DNA of 44,419 bases from Spirochaetales bacterium (GCA_028282545.1 JANQHT010000044.1:1-44419), one strand, 5' to 3'. Counted from the stretch's first letter, positions 33,637 through 41,942 are shown. Numbers and translations: made by a program. Notes: generated by a model not told the origin, from the letters alone.

Positions 33637-34549
33637 TCTCAAGGGCAAACGGGTCGGTACGGCCCCATCCGGTGCGCCCGGTTGTGCGGAATCGTTCCAG
33701 CCGCCGGATCGACAGTTCGGCAAAGAGCGGATTCACGTCCATTGTCAGGCACCGGAGCCCCGCCCGTTCAGCCGCGAGAAGCGTGGTGCCGGAGTGCGCA
33801 AAGAGGTCGAGCACCGTGACGGCACCCGGCGCGGTGCGGAGGATTCGCTCAATCGCGGCGAGCGGTTTCTGGGCATAGGCGCCGGCGACGTTCTCCTGCA
33901 TCCGGTAGAAGACTTGCTGGATATCGAACCAGACATTCCCCGGTCGAATCGTGGGCGAACGGCTGCGTTCGTCGTTGGTAGTCACGGTACCGTGCCGGTC
34001 GGCCCGGTGGTAGCCGCCGGTTCTGCGCGGGATATCGGTGTACGTAACGGCAAACTCCGGGTTTCCCCGCACGTAGTAGAGCAGTTCCTGGCGCACGGCC
34101 ATCCAGTTCTTTTGGGTACCGTACCCGCGCTGGTTTCGCAGCGTGATCATGCTCCGCGAAGTCAGCTCGGGAAATGATCGCAATGCATCAATTACCTCCG
34201 GAAGAGGGTAGAACGAGCGCCGCTGGTCGGCGCCGACCCATACGTAGACGTGCGCGTCGTCGGCACTTTTTGCGAGCGCGTTTTCCACCCAGCTTCGGGT
34301 AAATGCCCCGTAGTTTTCCAGCGAGACCATCGCGAGCGCCGATCCGTTGCCGACCTGGTAGGGCGGGTCATGAACGTGTACGTCCGCGCGGGTAGAGCCG
34401 CAGAGCGTTGCGACCTGCCCGGCCGACGTGGCGTTGCCTACCATGACGCGATGACCAACGGTTTGGTCTTCCCACACTTCGCCCGGCGATAGCCTGCATG
34501 ACGCGAGCAGGGGCGAGTCTCGCCAGTCCTCAAGATCGAGCCGCCGCAT
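33626..34549 (-). CDS. Solitary DNA methyltransferase (adenine N6 or cytosine N4 type)
   Basis: A 307-residue beta-class amino-methyltransferase. The catalytic DPPY is at residues 61-64, ahead of the SAM-binding motif DLFAHSGTT at about 248, with the acidic MDVNP strand after it. The N-terminal GEVWEDQTVGHRVMVGNATS resembles phage- and plasmid-type methylases. The start overlaps the end of hflX by 20 bases, an unusual context, and no restriction endonuclease gene is adjacent, so it looks like an orphan methylase. The last residues come from repeat copy 3. The recognition sequence is unknown. Confidence 0.85.
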   Translation of the reverse strand: MRRLDLEDWRDSPLLASCRLSPGEVWEDQTVGHRVMVGNATSAGQVATLCGSTRADVHVHDPPYQVGNGSALAMVSLENYGAFTRSWVENALAKSADDAHVYVWVGADQRRSFYPLPEVIDALRSFPELTSRSMITLRNQRGYGTQKNWMAVRQELLYYVRGNPEFAVTYTDIPRRTGGYHRADRHGTVTTNDERSRSPTIRPGNVWFDIQQVFYRMQENVAGAYAQKPLAAIERILRTAPGAVTVLDLFAHSGTTLLAAERAGLRCLTMDVNPLFAELSIRRLERFRTTGRTGWGRTDPFALEKFS

Positions 34550-35684
34550 CGGCGCGCTCCGCGATAGCTTCTCTTATTTCAGCGATCCCGGCTCCCGTTC
34601 TGGCCGAGGCGGCCATGACCGGCACCTCCGGCGCGGCGGCGTGAAATGCGAGTGTCGCCGATTCAGCGTCACTGCACCGGTCGATCTTGTTCAAGACGAT
34701 GACGGTGTCGGTTTGACCGCCGCCGATCTTATCTACTACATCGGATGTGGTCTGCAGGTGGGCAAGCGCCCGAGGATCCGAGGCGTCTATCACGTACACA
34801 CAAAGGTCCGTCAGCACGGCCTCCTCCAGGGTGGAGTGAAAGGCCTTGATGAGCGAGTGGGGCAGCCGCTGGACAAAGCCGACGGTGTCGGTGCAGATGA
34901 CCGGGGCGTGCCCCGCGAGCTGGAATCGGCGAGAATTGGGATCCAGCGTGGCAAAAAGCTGGTTCGCCGCGTACGCACGGGACCCGGTTAGGGCGTTGAG
35001 CAGCGTCGTTTTTCCCGCGTTGGTGTATCCAATCAGCGACACGCGGTAGAGCGCGGATCTCCGCTTGCGTCGTAGGTCGCGCTGCCGTTCCACGCGTCGG
35101 AGTTCCTTCCGAATTGTGGAGGCCCGACGCATAACGATCCGCCGGTCCACTTCGAGCTGTGTCTCACCTTCGCCACGGGCCAATCGGGTGCCGCCCCCCT
35201 GCCGCGAAAGGTGCTGCCACCGGCCGGCAAGCCTGGGGAGTTCGTATTCCACGCGCGCCAGTTCCACCTGGAGTTTGGCTTCCCGCGTCGTCGCCCGGCG
35301 GGCGAAGATCTCCAGGATGACCGCCGGTCTGTCGGCTATCACCCGGCCGGTGGCGCGTTCGAGATTGCGCTGCTGCCGCGGCAGCAGCGCGGCGTCCAGG
35401 ACGATGACCTGGGCTCCCGTATCGCGGGCGAGTGCAGCAATCTCTTCGACTTTGCCCGTTCCAATCAGCGTTGCCGGGTGAACGTCGCGGATCGTGGCGA
35501 CGATCTGTCCGGCCGGCTCGAGTCCTGCCGCACCTGCAAGAAGCGTGAGTTCTTCGACGCTCTGATCGATGTCGGCCGGCGACTCGCCGCGATTGCGAAG
35601 GCCTACGAGAGGGGCTCGGCCAAAAAAAGGGCCGCCGGCTGTGCCGCCGGCCGGTGACGTCCTGGTGCGAACGTTAGTTTCCAA
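34530..35684 (-). CDS. hflX: GTPase HflX
   Basis: A ribosome-associated GTPase that splits stalled or hibernating ribosomes. The HflX-specific linker GGGTRLARGEGETQLE (about 163-178) and the G1 motif GYTNAGKTTL (219-228), G3 DTVGF and G4 NKID are visible. The only conventional start upstream of the conserved N-terminus is TTG at 35684, which lacks a ribosome site and overlaps the previous gene's end. Between it and the conserved domain lies a canonical terminator. The true start is therefore uncertain, and the first 20 residues listed by this call may not exist. Confidence 0.92.
   Translation of the reverse strand: METNVRTRTSPAGGTAGGPFFGRAPLVGLRNRGESPADIDQSVEELTLLAGAAGLEPAGQIVATIRDVHPATLIGTGKVEEIAALARDTGAQVIVLDAALLPRQQRNLERATGRVIADRPAVILEIFARRATTREAKLQVELARVEYELPRLAGRWQHLSRQGGGTRLARGEGETQLEVDRRIVMRRASTIRKELRRVERQRDLRRKRRSALYRVSLIGYTNAGKTTLLNALTGSRAYAANQLFATLDPNSRRFQLAGHAPVICTDTVGFVQRLPHSLIKAFHSTLEEAVLTDLCVYVIDASDPRALAHLQTTSDVVDKIGGGQTDTVIVLNKIDRCSDAESATLAFHAAAPEVPVMAASARTGAGIAEIREAIAERADAAARS
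35622..35652 (-). terminator. Rho-independent terminator upstream of hflX
   Basis: On the minus strand GGCCGGCGGC (35652-35643) and GCCGGCGGCC (35639-35630) form a 10-bp stem with one mismatch and a 3-nt loop. Seven Ts follow (A-tract 35622-35628). It terminates the Ig-like protein gene but lies inside the apparent 5' codons of hflX. Confidence 0.85.
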
Positions 35685-36570
35685 TGATCGCGCGAATCTC
35701 CGGTTCAGGTGTTACCGCATCGACCGTCAATTCCAGGGAAACGGGTTCCGACTCGTTGCCCAGGCGGTCCAATGCTTTGGCGCGGAGCATGTGGCGCCCC
35801 GGCTCGTCGAGTGCAAGGGGGCCACCGTACGTTTCATAGGGGCCACCGTTCATGGATACCATGACTACGTCGACCCCGGCGATCTCGTCCGAAGCGCGAA
35901 CCGTCAGAGCATTCCCGGCGGAGGTGAAGCGTTCACCGTTCACCGTGGAAAGGGGGCGACGCGGAAAGATGCGAACCGTCGGAGGGGTGTTGTCTACGTG
36001 TCCCGATACCCGATAGGTGACCGAACGGTTTCCCACATTGTCAACCGCGTACGCCCAGGCGGTGTGGGCGCCTTCGCCGGGCACGTACGCAAAGTCGCCG
36101 TAACGGTAGAAATCGTCACCGTCTCGGCTGACGTAGATGGCCCACACGCCGGAGAGGTTGTCCGTCGCGTCCAGACTGATGACCGTATCGCTACGGACGT
36201 ATCCGAGGCCGTCTTCAACGAACGCCGCACCCCGGGCCGTCCCGGTGAGTTCCGGCGGCGTCTTGTCGATAACAACCGTGTACGCCCGTTCCGAGGAGAC
36301 GTTGCCGGTGACGTCCACTGCGCTGTAGGTAATGACGTTGCGCCCCTCCTCGCTCAGTGAAACCGACCCGTTGTAGGTCATGAGTTCACCGCCGTTGACG
36401 CTGTAGACGATCTCAGCCAGATCCGACTCGAACTCGGTGGCCGAAAGCTCGAATCGCGCTTCCGCCGGGGCGTGGTCAACTTCACCGTCGTTGTAGATCC
36501 GTTTGTCCTGCGCGGTCGCCAACGAGGCGGCAACGGCAAGCGCCAGAACGCACACAAGAAGTTTTTGCAT
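35674..36570 (-). CDS. Secreted protein with Ig/OmpL47-like repeats
   Basis: A 298-residue exported protein. The ATG at 36570 has GGGAGAG upstream and begins a clear signal peptide (MQKLLVCVLALAVAASLATA, cut before QD). The frame is open upstream but without reason to be used. The mature part has three or so repeated beta-rich units, each ending in a motif like YSAVDVTGNVS, YAVDNVGNRS or KALDRLGNES, and separated by DKTPPEL or DNTPPTV linkers. That pattern matches OmpL47-type and bacterial Ig-like domains of spirochaete envelope proteins. A periplasmic or outer-membrane location is likely; the ligand is unknown. Confidence 0.8.
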   Translation of the reverse strand: MQKLLVCVLALAVAASLATAQDKRIYNDGEVDHAPAEARFELSATEFESDLAEIVYSVNGGELMTYNGSVSLSEEGRNVITYSAVDVTGNVSSERAYTVVIDKTPPELTGTARGAAFVEDGLGYVRSDTVISLDATDNLSGVWAIYVSRDGDDFYRYGDFAYVPGEGAHTAWAYAVDNVGNRSVTYRVSGHVDNTPPTVRIFPRRPLSTVNGERFTSAGNALTVRASDEIAGVDVVMVSMNGGPYETYGGPLALDEPGRHMLRAKALDRLGNESEPVSLELTVDAVTPEPEIRAIIGN

Positions 36571-36584
36571 GCTGTCTCTCCCTT

Positions 36585-37349
36585 TTAAATAATCATCGCG
36601 GAGCGACCCCAATCGTAGTGGTCGCGCCGGATTTCATCCGTTGATGGCATCGGGTAGAAGACGATGTCCGATCCGCTCCCGACGTAAATTCCGCTGCTGA
36701 TGATCTGATACCCAAAAGCGTTGACCGAGCGCTCGACATTCTTGGCCGGTTTGTCGGGATTCGTCGTCACCGCTTCGACACAATCTTTGAGGTGCTCGAT
36801 GTTCCGGTCGTAGGCGGCTCCGATGTTGCCCGTATCCTCCAGGTTGCTGAAGTCGACAACCTTCAGGTCGGCTATGAGGACCTTCGGAACGCGAACGTGA
36901 CTCGTCTCAGCCGTGAGAAAGGCGCAGAATTCGGCCGGAGGGAGGGAACTCACCACGAGTGGCGTCAGGGGACACAGCTCCTGGTAAACCCAGAAGTCAC
37001 GTTTTGGCGGTGCGCCCAATTCTCCGCGGCTCAACTCAAGGGTGCGGCCGTCTTTGGTGGTCAGGTAGAGCGATCCAAGCACCTCGTTTGGTACGTTCTC
37101 CAGCACGCGGTAGACGGATAGCCACAGTGAGTGCTTGGGCTGACCGTCCGAATGGACAACGCACCGTTCCCGCGCGTAGTTCCAGTCGAAATAGTCGCCG
37201 AAGTTGCCTTCGATCTCGATGAAGATGATGCGCTCGTGAGATCCGTTCTTGGATCCCGTCGCCATGTACGAGCCGAATTCCGTGGGCGTGAGCTGCGACG
37301 CGATCAACGCTTCTACGGGCGAGACTGATAGATAGTAATGCGTGGTCAT
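36585..37349 (-). CDS. Unknown protein with internal duplication
   Basis: A 254-residue protein without signal peptide. The ATG at 37349 has GAGGAA upstream; an open frame continues but is not supported. Two halves look homologous: SPVEALIASQLTPTEFGSYM followed by RIIFIEIE near the N-terminus, and TPLVVSSLPPAEFCAFLTAE followed by PKVLIADLK near residue 130. Each half is an alpha-beta unit with the pattern SxLxPxEFxxxxxxx. I do not recognise the family. It ends just 14 bases before the Ig-like protein gene start and may be co-transcribed with it. Confidence 0.7.
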   Translation of the reverse strand: MTTHYYLSVSPVEALIASQLTPTEFGSYMATGSKNGSHERIIFIEIEGNFGDYFDWNYARERCVVHSDGQPKHSLWLSVYRVLENVPNEVLGSLYLTTKDGRTLELSRGELGAPPKRDFWVYQELCPLTPLVVSSLPPAEFCAFLTAETSHVRVPKVLIADLKVVDFSNLEDTGNIGAAYDRNIEHLKDCVEAVTTNPDKPAKNVERSVNAFGYQIISSGIYVGSGSDIVFYPMPSTDEIRRDHYDWGRSAMII

Positions 37350-37462
37350 GACATTTCCTCGATTGTGGCAGTCATAATATCCCCTACAGACTAAGGCAGG
37401 GAGACATTGTTGTAAAGCACTAAAACGTTGGATACAGGGGTTGAGCGTGATAGCTTGTATTC

Positions 37463-37675
37463 GTGAATACTGAGGTTCGGACGATCGATCGTCCACCCAA
37501 TTGCTTGCAATGTCGTCACTTCACCGTCACGTGGGATGCGAAGCATCCCCGGGCCTGCACGCTCTTCGGCATCAAATCCAAGCGCCTTCCCAGTATCGTG
37601 GTGCACGTGAACACCGGCAAACACTGCCCGGCCTTCGAGCTTGCCCCCGGCCTGGAGGGCGAAAACGCATCATAA
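37463..37675 (+). CDS. Small conserved-looking Cys protein, likely metal-binding
   Basis: A 70-residue protein with four cysteines: C14 and C17 (NCLQC), C32 (RACTLFG) and C55 (KHCPAF). Surrounding residues VTWDAKHPR, GIKSKRLPS and TGKHCPAFE follow a pattern I have seen in short uncharacterised proteins of spirochaetes and Deltaproteobacteria, where Cys spacing suggests zinc or iron-sulfur binding. The start is a GTG; no ATG is available. It is followed directly by partial repeat copy 4 and then the convergent galE. Confidence 0.6.
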   Translation: MNTEVRTIDRPPNCLQCRHFTVTWDAKHPRACTLFGIKSKRLPSIVVHVNTGKHCPAFELAPGLEGENAS

Positions 37676-37680
37676 GATTA

Positions 37681-37743
37681 GCAACTCTCATTATGGAAGG
37701 AGGGCGACGAGCCCTCCGACGCCTATGTCTCTGTCAAAGGACT
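37681..37743 (+). repeat. Composite palindromic repeat, partial copy 4
   Basis: Contains only the gene-proximal module: TIR-like GCAACTCTCATTATGG (37681-37696), a 7-bp hairpin GGAGGGC/GCCCTCC (37699-37717, loop GACGA) and the tract ATGTCTCTGTCAAAGGAC also found in copy 3 (complement). The inner palindrome with the AACAAAACGC core is absent. It begins six bases after the stop of the small Cys protein and ends just before the galE stop. Confidence 0.75.
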
Positions 37744-37749
37744 GCTGAT

Positions 37750-38721
37750 CTATAGATACCGCCGGTAGACTTTCCAACTCGTTTCCACAAGGGAATCGAC
37801 ATCGCTGAGTTCCGCTTTCCACCCGAGCGTCTCGCGGGCGAACGCTGAGGTCGCTACCAGCTCAGCCGGATCGCCGGCGCGACGACCCACGGTGCGGGCG
37901 GGAATCTCACGTCCCGTTATCCACCGCGCCGCCGACAGTATCTCGAGCACCGAGAGTCCCGACTCGCTCCCGAGGTTGACCGCCAGGGATGCGTCGTTTT
38001 TGTCGATATAGTCGAGCGCCTGCACGTGCCCACGGGCAAGATCGGAGACGTGCACGTAATCGCGTACTCCCGTTCCGTCGCGCGTTTCGTAGTCGTCCCC
38101 GAAGATCTGGAGTTCCCGCCTTACCCCCCGGGCAACGTCCATGATGACCGGGAGCAGGTTGGCCGGATTCTGTTCCAGTCCCACCACCGATTCATCGGGG
38201 GCGTAGCCGGCGGCGTTGAAATACCGAAGTGCGGCGAAGCGCACACCCTTGAGCGTGTCGTACCACCCCAGGAGGCGTTCGATTTCCAGTTTGGTGAATC
38301 CGTAGAAATTTTCCGGCTTCTGCGGGTGGTCTTCGTCGATCGGCAGGTACTCCGGTTCCCCGTATACCGCGGCGCTGGAGGAGAAGATGAATCGCGAAAC
38401 ACCCGCCTCGGTCATCGCGTTGAGTATCTGAATCGTGCCGCCGATGTTGTTGTCGGCGTACTTCTCCGGCCGTTCCATCGACTCCCCGGCCGCCTTGAAG
38501 GCGGCCAGGTGGACCACCGCTTCAACGTCTGCGGCGAGCGCGGCCCGGAGCGAGTCCGGGCGCCGGATGTCACCGTGAACAAAGGCAGCCCCCGGTTGAA
38601 GGTTGATACGGAGACCGCTGGAGAGATTGTCGAACACGGTTACCCGGTTGCCGGCGGCGATGAGCGCCGTGACTACGTGGCTGCCGATATACCCGGCTCC
38701 GCCGATTACGAGAACATGCAT
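37750..38721 (-). CDS. galE: UDP-glucose 4-epimerase
   Basis: A 323-residue extended SDR that interconverts UDP-glucose and UDP-galactose. The NAD motif GGAGYIGS is at residues 7-14; the catalytic residues are the Ser in FSSSAAVYG and the YxxxK pair in [15 protein letters not shown] and the later [10 protein letters not shown] segment are typical. The ATG at 38721 starts right at the conserved [13 protein letters not shown]. It diverges from the phosphofructokinase gene. Confidence 0.95.
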   Translation of the reverse strand: MHVLVIGGAGYIGSHVVTALIAAGNRVTVFDNLSSGLRINLQPGAAFVHGDIRRPDSLRAALAADVEAVVHLAAFKAAGESMERPEKYADNNIGGTIQILNAMTEAGVSRFIFSSSAAVYGEPEYLPIDEDHPQKPENFYGFTKLEIERLLGWYDTLKGVRFAALRYFNAAGYAPDESVVGLEQNPANLLPVIMDVARGVRRELQIFGDDYETRDGTGVRDYVHVSDLARGHVQALDYIDKNDASLAVNLGSESGLSVLEILSAARWITGREIPARTVGRRAGDPAELVATSAFARETLGWKAELSDVDSLVETSWKVYRRYL

Positions 38722-38795
38722 GGAACGAGCCTACGGAAAGGTTTTGCGCCGGTCAACCAATTGCAGTACCATTGGCGGCAAGGAGACCTGCGGCA

Positions 38796-40109
38796 ATGAA
38801 CCACGACTTCACCATACCCTCCCTGGGAGACGCCAAGATCGAATCGCCGATCCCGTACTCGCAGGTGCGGGGCGATGACCTGGCCAACTACGTCAATGAC
38901 AACGAGATGGTCATCTTTGACGTGAACGTTCACGACGCGCCTGTGACGCGTGACTACCCGCGGGAGGCGCTGATCGAGTGCGCCGGTCCGCGTCAACGGA
39001 TCTTTTTCCCCCCCGGCCATGTGCACGCGGGCATTGTCACATGCGGCGGGCTCTGCCCCGGACTCAACGACGTGGTTCGTTCCATCACGCGCTGTCTCTG
39101 GTACCGGTACGGCCTTCGGCGGATTACCGGAATCAGGTTCGGGTATCCGGGACTGCTCCCGGAATCCGCACAACCGACGGTGGAACTGACGCCCGATTTT
39201 GTGGACGACATCCACAAGATCGGCGGCACGGTCCTGGGAAGTTCCCGCGGCGGGGGCAACCGGACCGAAGACTTGGTTGATGCCGTCGAGCGGCTCAACA
39301 TAAATATGCTGTTCACGATCGGCGGTGACGGAACACAGAAGGGATCGCTGGCGATCGCCAAGGAGATCGATAAACGGGGACACAAAATAGCCGTGGTGGG
39401 CATCCCGAAGACGATCGATAACGACTTCAGTTTTATTGAACGTTCCTTCGGGTTCGAAACCGCCGTCGGTGAGGCAACCAAGGTCGTGTCGGCGGCGCAC
39501 GCTGAGGCGAACTCGGCCCCGAACGGAATCGGCCTGGTGAAAGTGATGGGACGCGACAGTGGATTCATCGCCGCCCATACCGCCCTGGCGAGCCACGACG
39601 TAAACTTCGTCCTCATCCCGGAAGTTCCCTTTGCCCTGGAGGGGGACAACGGTCTCCTCGCCCATCTCAAGGCACGGCTGGACCGGAGGCAACACGCCGT
39701 CATTCTCGTGGCGGAGGGGGCGGGACAGGACCTGCTTCCCGAGAACGACGCAACCGACGCTTCGGGAAACAAAAGACTTGGCGATATCGGTACGTTCCTC
39801 AAACAGGAGATCAACCGTCACTTCGGGGAGATCGGGATGCCGGTAACGCTCAAATACATCGACCCGTCGTATACGATTCGGTCCGCCGTGGCGGCGCCTA
39901 CCGACGCCGTATACTGCTCGCGCCTGGGCAACAACGCCGTTCACGCCGCAATGGCGGGCAAGACGCAAATGATCATCGGTATGATCCACGACACCTTTGT
40001 GCACATCCCGATGGAGATCGCGGTTTCGAAACGGCGGACCGTGGAACCGGAGGGAAATCTCTGGCGCGACGTTCTGGAGGCGACGCACCAGCCGGTGCAG
40101 ATGGTGTAA
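38796..40109 (+). CDS. pfk: 6-phosphofructokinase (trypanosomatid/TP0108-like subgroup)
   Basis: A 437-residue phosphofructokinase with the long N-terminal extension of the subgroup that includes Treponema TP0108, Borrelia BB0727 and trypanosome enzymes. GGDG at 176-179 is the ATP-type residue pair (PPi enzymes usually have GGDD), while PKTIDND at 204-210 has the Lys common in PPi-type enzymes. ATP use is therefore likely but not certain. The MGRDSGF substrate loop is intact. AAGGAG precedes the ATG at 38796; the frame is open a little further upstream. Confidence 0.92.
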   Translation: MNHDFTIPSLGDAKIESPIPYSQVRGDDLANYVNDNEMVIFDVNVHDAPVTRDYPREALIECAGPRQRIFFPPGHVHAGIVTCGGLCPGLNDVVRSITRCLWYRYGLRRITGIRFGYPGLLPESAQPTVELTPDFVDDIHKIGGTVLGSSRGGGNRTEDLVDAVERLNINMLFTIGGDGTQKGSLAIAKEIDKRGHKIAVVGIPKTIDNDFSFIERSFGFETAVGEATKVVSAAHAEANSAPNGIGLVKVMGRDSGFIAAHTALASHDVNFVLIPEVPFALEGDNGLLAHLKARLDRRQHAVILVAEGAGQDLLPENDATDASGNKRLGDIGTFLKQEINRHFGEIGMPVTLKYIDPSYTIRSAVAAPTDAVYCSRLGNNAVHAAMAGKTQMIIGMIHDTFVHIPMEIAVSKRRTVEPEGNLWRDVLEATHQPVQMV

Positions 40110-40115
40110 GGGCGC

Positions 40116-40143
40116 AAAAAAAAGCCGGTACTCACTACCGGCT
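40116..40143 (-). terminator. Rho-independent terminator of the pgi transcript
   Basis: On the minus strand AGCCGGTA, GTGAG loop and TACCGGCT form a perfect 8-bp stem (40123-40143) followed by eight Ts (A-tract 40116-40123). It lies about 190 nt after the pgi stop, leaving an unusually long structured 3' region. The same stem has no T-tract on the plus strand, so pfk termination there is not assured. Confidence 0.85.
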
Positions 40144-40337
40144 GTTGGAAAGCCCGGTGTTGGTGGCCTCCCGGCCTCCGGGCGTCCCGGTTAGAGTGCC
40201 GCCGGTGCGGCTGGCATGACTGCGCTGGGCCGGCTGCCGTGGGATTCTCCCACTACAGTCGGCCTTGGACATACGGTGGTACTTTCATAGGCTTGTACCT
40301 CCCATCACCTAAAGCGTACTACCGCGCCCGCCCGTTG
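40144..40337 (-). ncRNA. Structured 3' region downstream of pgi, possible small RNA
   Basis: Almost the whole 194-nt stretch can fold into perfect hairpins: CCGGG/CCCGG at 40178-40190, GCCGC/GCGGC at 40198-40211, GTGGGA/TCCCAC with a 3-nt loop at 40239-40253, nested in GGCCG/CGGCC (40228-40232 with 40260-40264), and GGTAC/GTACC at 40278-40299. It ends at the terminator above. I looked for signatures of tmRNA, SRP RNA, RNase P and common riboswitches and saw none. It may be a 3'-UTR-derived or independent small RNA; no promoter inside it is obvious. Confidence 0.35.
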
Positions 40338-41924
40338 TCAAATGGAATCGTGTACGCCCAGCAATTTTGCGTATTCCAGGAGCGCTCCCTCGCTCTTGCC
40401 CGATAGGACCTGCCTGGTGAGCACCTTGCCCAGTTGGACCCCTTCCTGGTCGAAGCTGTTGATGTTCCACAGAAAGCCCTGGAACATCACCTTGTTCTCG
40501 AAGTGCGCCAGGAGCGCGCCCAGGGCGCGCGGTGTCAGACGGTCGCCGTGGATCAGCGTTGACGGTCGCCCACCGGTGAAGTTCTTGTTGGGATTGGAAT
40601 CCTCTTTGCCCGCGGCGAAGGCGACGATCTGGGCCGCCAGATTCGCGTTGAGTTTGACCTGGCTCGTTGAACCGTCGACTTCTATATCCCGCTCCGCCTG
40701 GGAAGCGCGAAATCCCACGAACTGCAGGGGCACGATCGTGGTCCCTTGGTGGAGAAGCTGGTAGAAACTGTGCTGACCGTTGGTTCCCGGTTCGCCGAAT
40801 ACGATCGGACCCGTTTCATACGCGACCGGCCGGCCGCTGCGATTCACGCTCTTCCCGTTACTCTCCATGTCAAGTTGCTGCAGATGGGCCGGGAATCGGT
40901 GGAGCGCCTGTGAGTAGGGAAGGACCGCCGTCGTCGCGTAGCCCAGTACGTTCCGCTCGTAGAGCCCGATCATCGCGTCGAGCATCGTCGCGTTCTCTCG
41001 GACCGACCCGTTCATGGCCGCGGAGTCCGCTTCGTGTGCGCCGGATAGAATCTCGGAGAAAACCTCGGCTCCGAATGCCAGGCTCAGGACCACCCCGCCC
41101 ACGGCACTGGTGGCGCTGTAGCGCCCCCCGATGAAGTCGTCGATGAAAAACGCATCCAGATAGCCCTTGGAGGAGGCCAGGGGACTCGTTTGGGACGTGA
41201 CCGCGACCATGTGCTTGCCTACGTCGAATCCGGGGCCCGCCGCCAGGGATGCAACAAAGCGCTCGTTGGTCAGCGTCTCCTGCGTCGTTCCACTTTTGCT
41301 CACCAGGACAAAGAGCGTCTCCTCCGGGTTAATGCGCCGCATCACTGCTGCGGCGTCGTCCGGGTCGACGTTCGAAACGAAGTAGGCATCCATTGCGGGA
41401 GCCTTCCCGCCCGCGGCCACCAGTTCCAGAAGCGCCAGGTAGAGCGCGCGCGGTCCCAGGTCCGATCCGCCGATTCCGATCTGGACGACATTTCGAAAGC
41501 GCTTTCCCGTAGAACCGGTCACTTCGCCTGCGTGAACGCGGCGTGCGAACTCCGAGAAGCGCGCCGCCTGTTCCCGATAGAACGCGCCCAGGTCCACGCC
41601 GTTGAACTCGACGGTGCCGCCCAGTTGGCCGCGAAGGAGGTGGTGAAGGACCATCCGCCGTTCGCCGGTGTTCATGACCTCTCCGGATAGGAGCGCCTCA
41701 TATTTGGAGATCAACAGTTGTTCCGCCGCAAGCTCTTCGAACGCCGCGATGTGCGACTCTTCGACCGGCGCGGCGCCGTAGGAGTAGGTGAGTCCCGCCG
41801 CCAGCGCCACTTGGTAGTCGCGCACTCGCTCCGCGGATACCGCGGTCACATCGAACGGTGGGAGCGAAGCCAGGGCCTTGAAAGATTCACACTCGGTGAG
41901 GTTTTTGTAGGTTACCGATGACAT
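40338..41924 (-). CDS. pgi: Glucose-6-phosphate isomerase
   Basis: A 528-residue isomerase of glucose 6-phosphate and fructose 6-phosphate. Family motifs are LVSKSGTTQET in the phosphate site, GGRYSATSAVG, the ESNGK segment and NSFDQEGVQLGK near the C-terminus. The ATG at 41924 (MSSVTYKN) is preferred over the in-frame ATG at 41945 because AGAGG lies upstream of it and the earlier ATG falls inside the predicted -10 box. It diverges from the nucleotidyltransferase gene. Confidence 0.96.
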   Translation of the reverse strand: MSSVTYKNLTECESFKALASLPPFDVTAVSAERVRDYQVALAAGLTYSYGAAPVEESHIAAFEELAAEQLLISKYEALLSGEVMNTGERRMVLHHLLRGQLGGTVEFNGVDLGAFYREQAARFSEFARRVHAGEVTGSTGKRFRNVVQIGIGGSDLGPRALYLALLELVAAGGKAPAMDAYFVSNVDPDDAAAVMRRINPEETLFVLVSKSGTTQETLTNERFVASLAAGPGFDVGKHMVAVTSQTSPLASSKGYLDAFFIDDFIGGRYSATSAVGGVVLSLAFGAEVFSEILSGAHEADSAAMNGSVRENATMLDAMIGLYERNVLGYATTAVLPYSQALHRFPAHLQQLDMESNGKSVNRSGRPVAYETGPIVFGEPGTNGQHSFYQLLHQGTTIVPLQFVGFRASQAERDIEVDGSTSQVKLNANLAAQIVAFAAGKEDSNPNKNFTGGRPSTLIHGDRLTPRALGALLAHFENKVMFQGFLWNINSFDQEGVQLGKVLTRQVLSGKSEGALLEYAKLLGVHDSI

Positions 41925-41942
41925 TGAGACCTCTGGGGAGAG

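Noticed and set aside
38706-40088. A 460-codon minus-strand frame opposite pfk
   Set aside because: The opposite strand carries an intact phosphofructokinase; this frame is the GC-rich shadow.
40144-40337. tmRNA, SRP RNA, RNase P RNA or 6S RNA
   Set aside because: No tRNA-like ends with a T-loop, no SRP tetraloop pattern and no RNase P conserved core were found; 6S RNA cannot be excluded but has no positive support.
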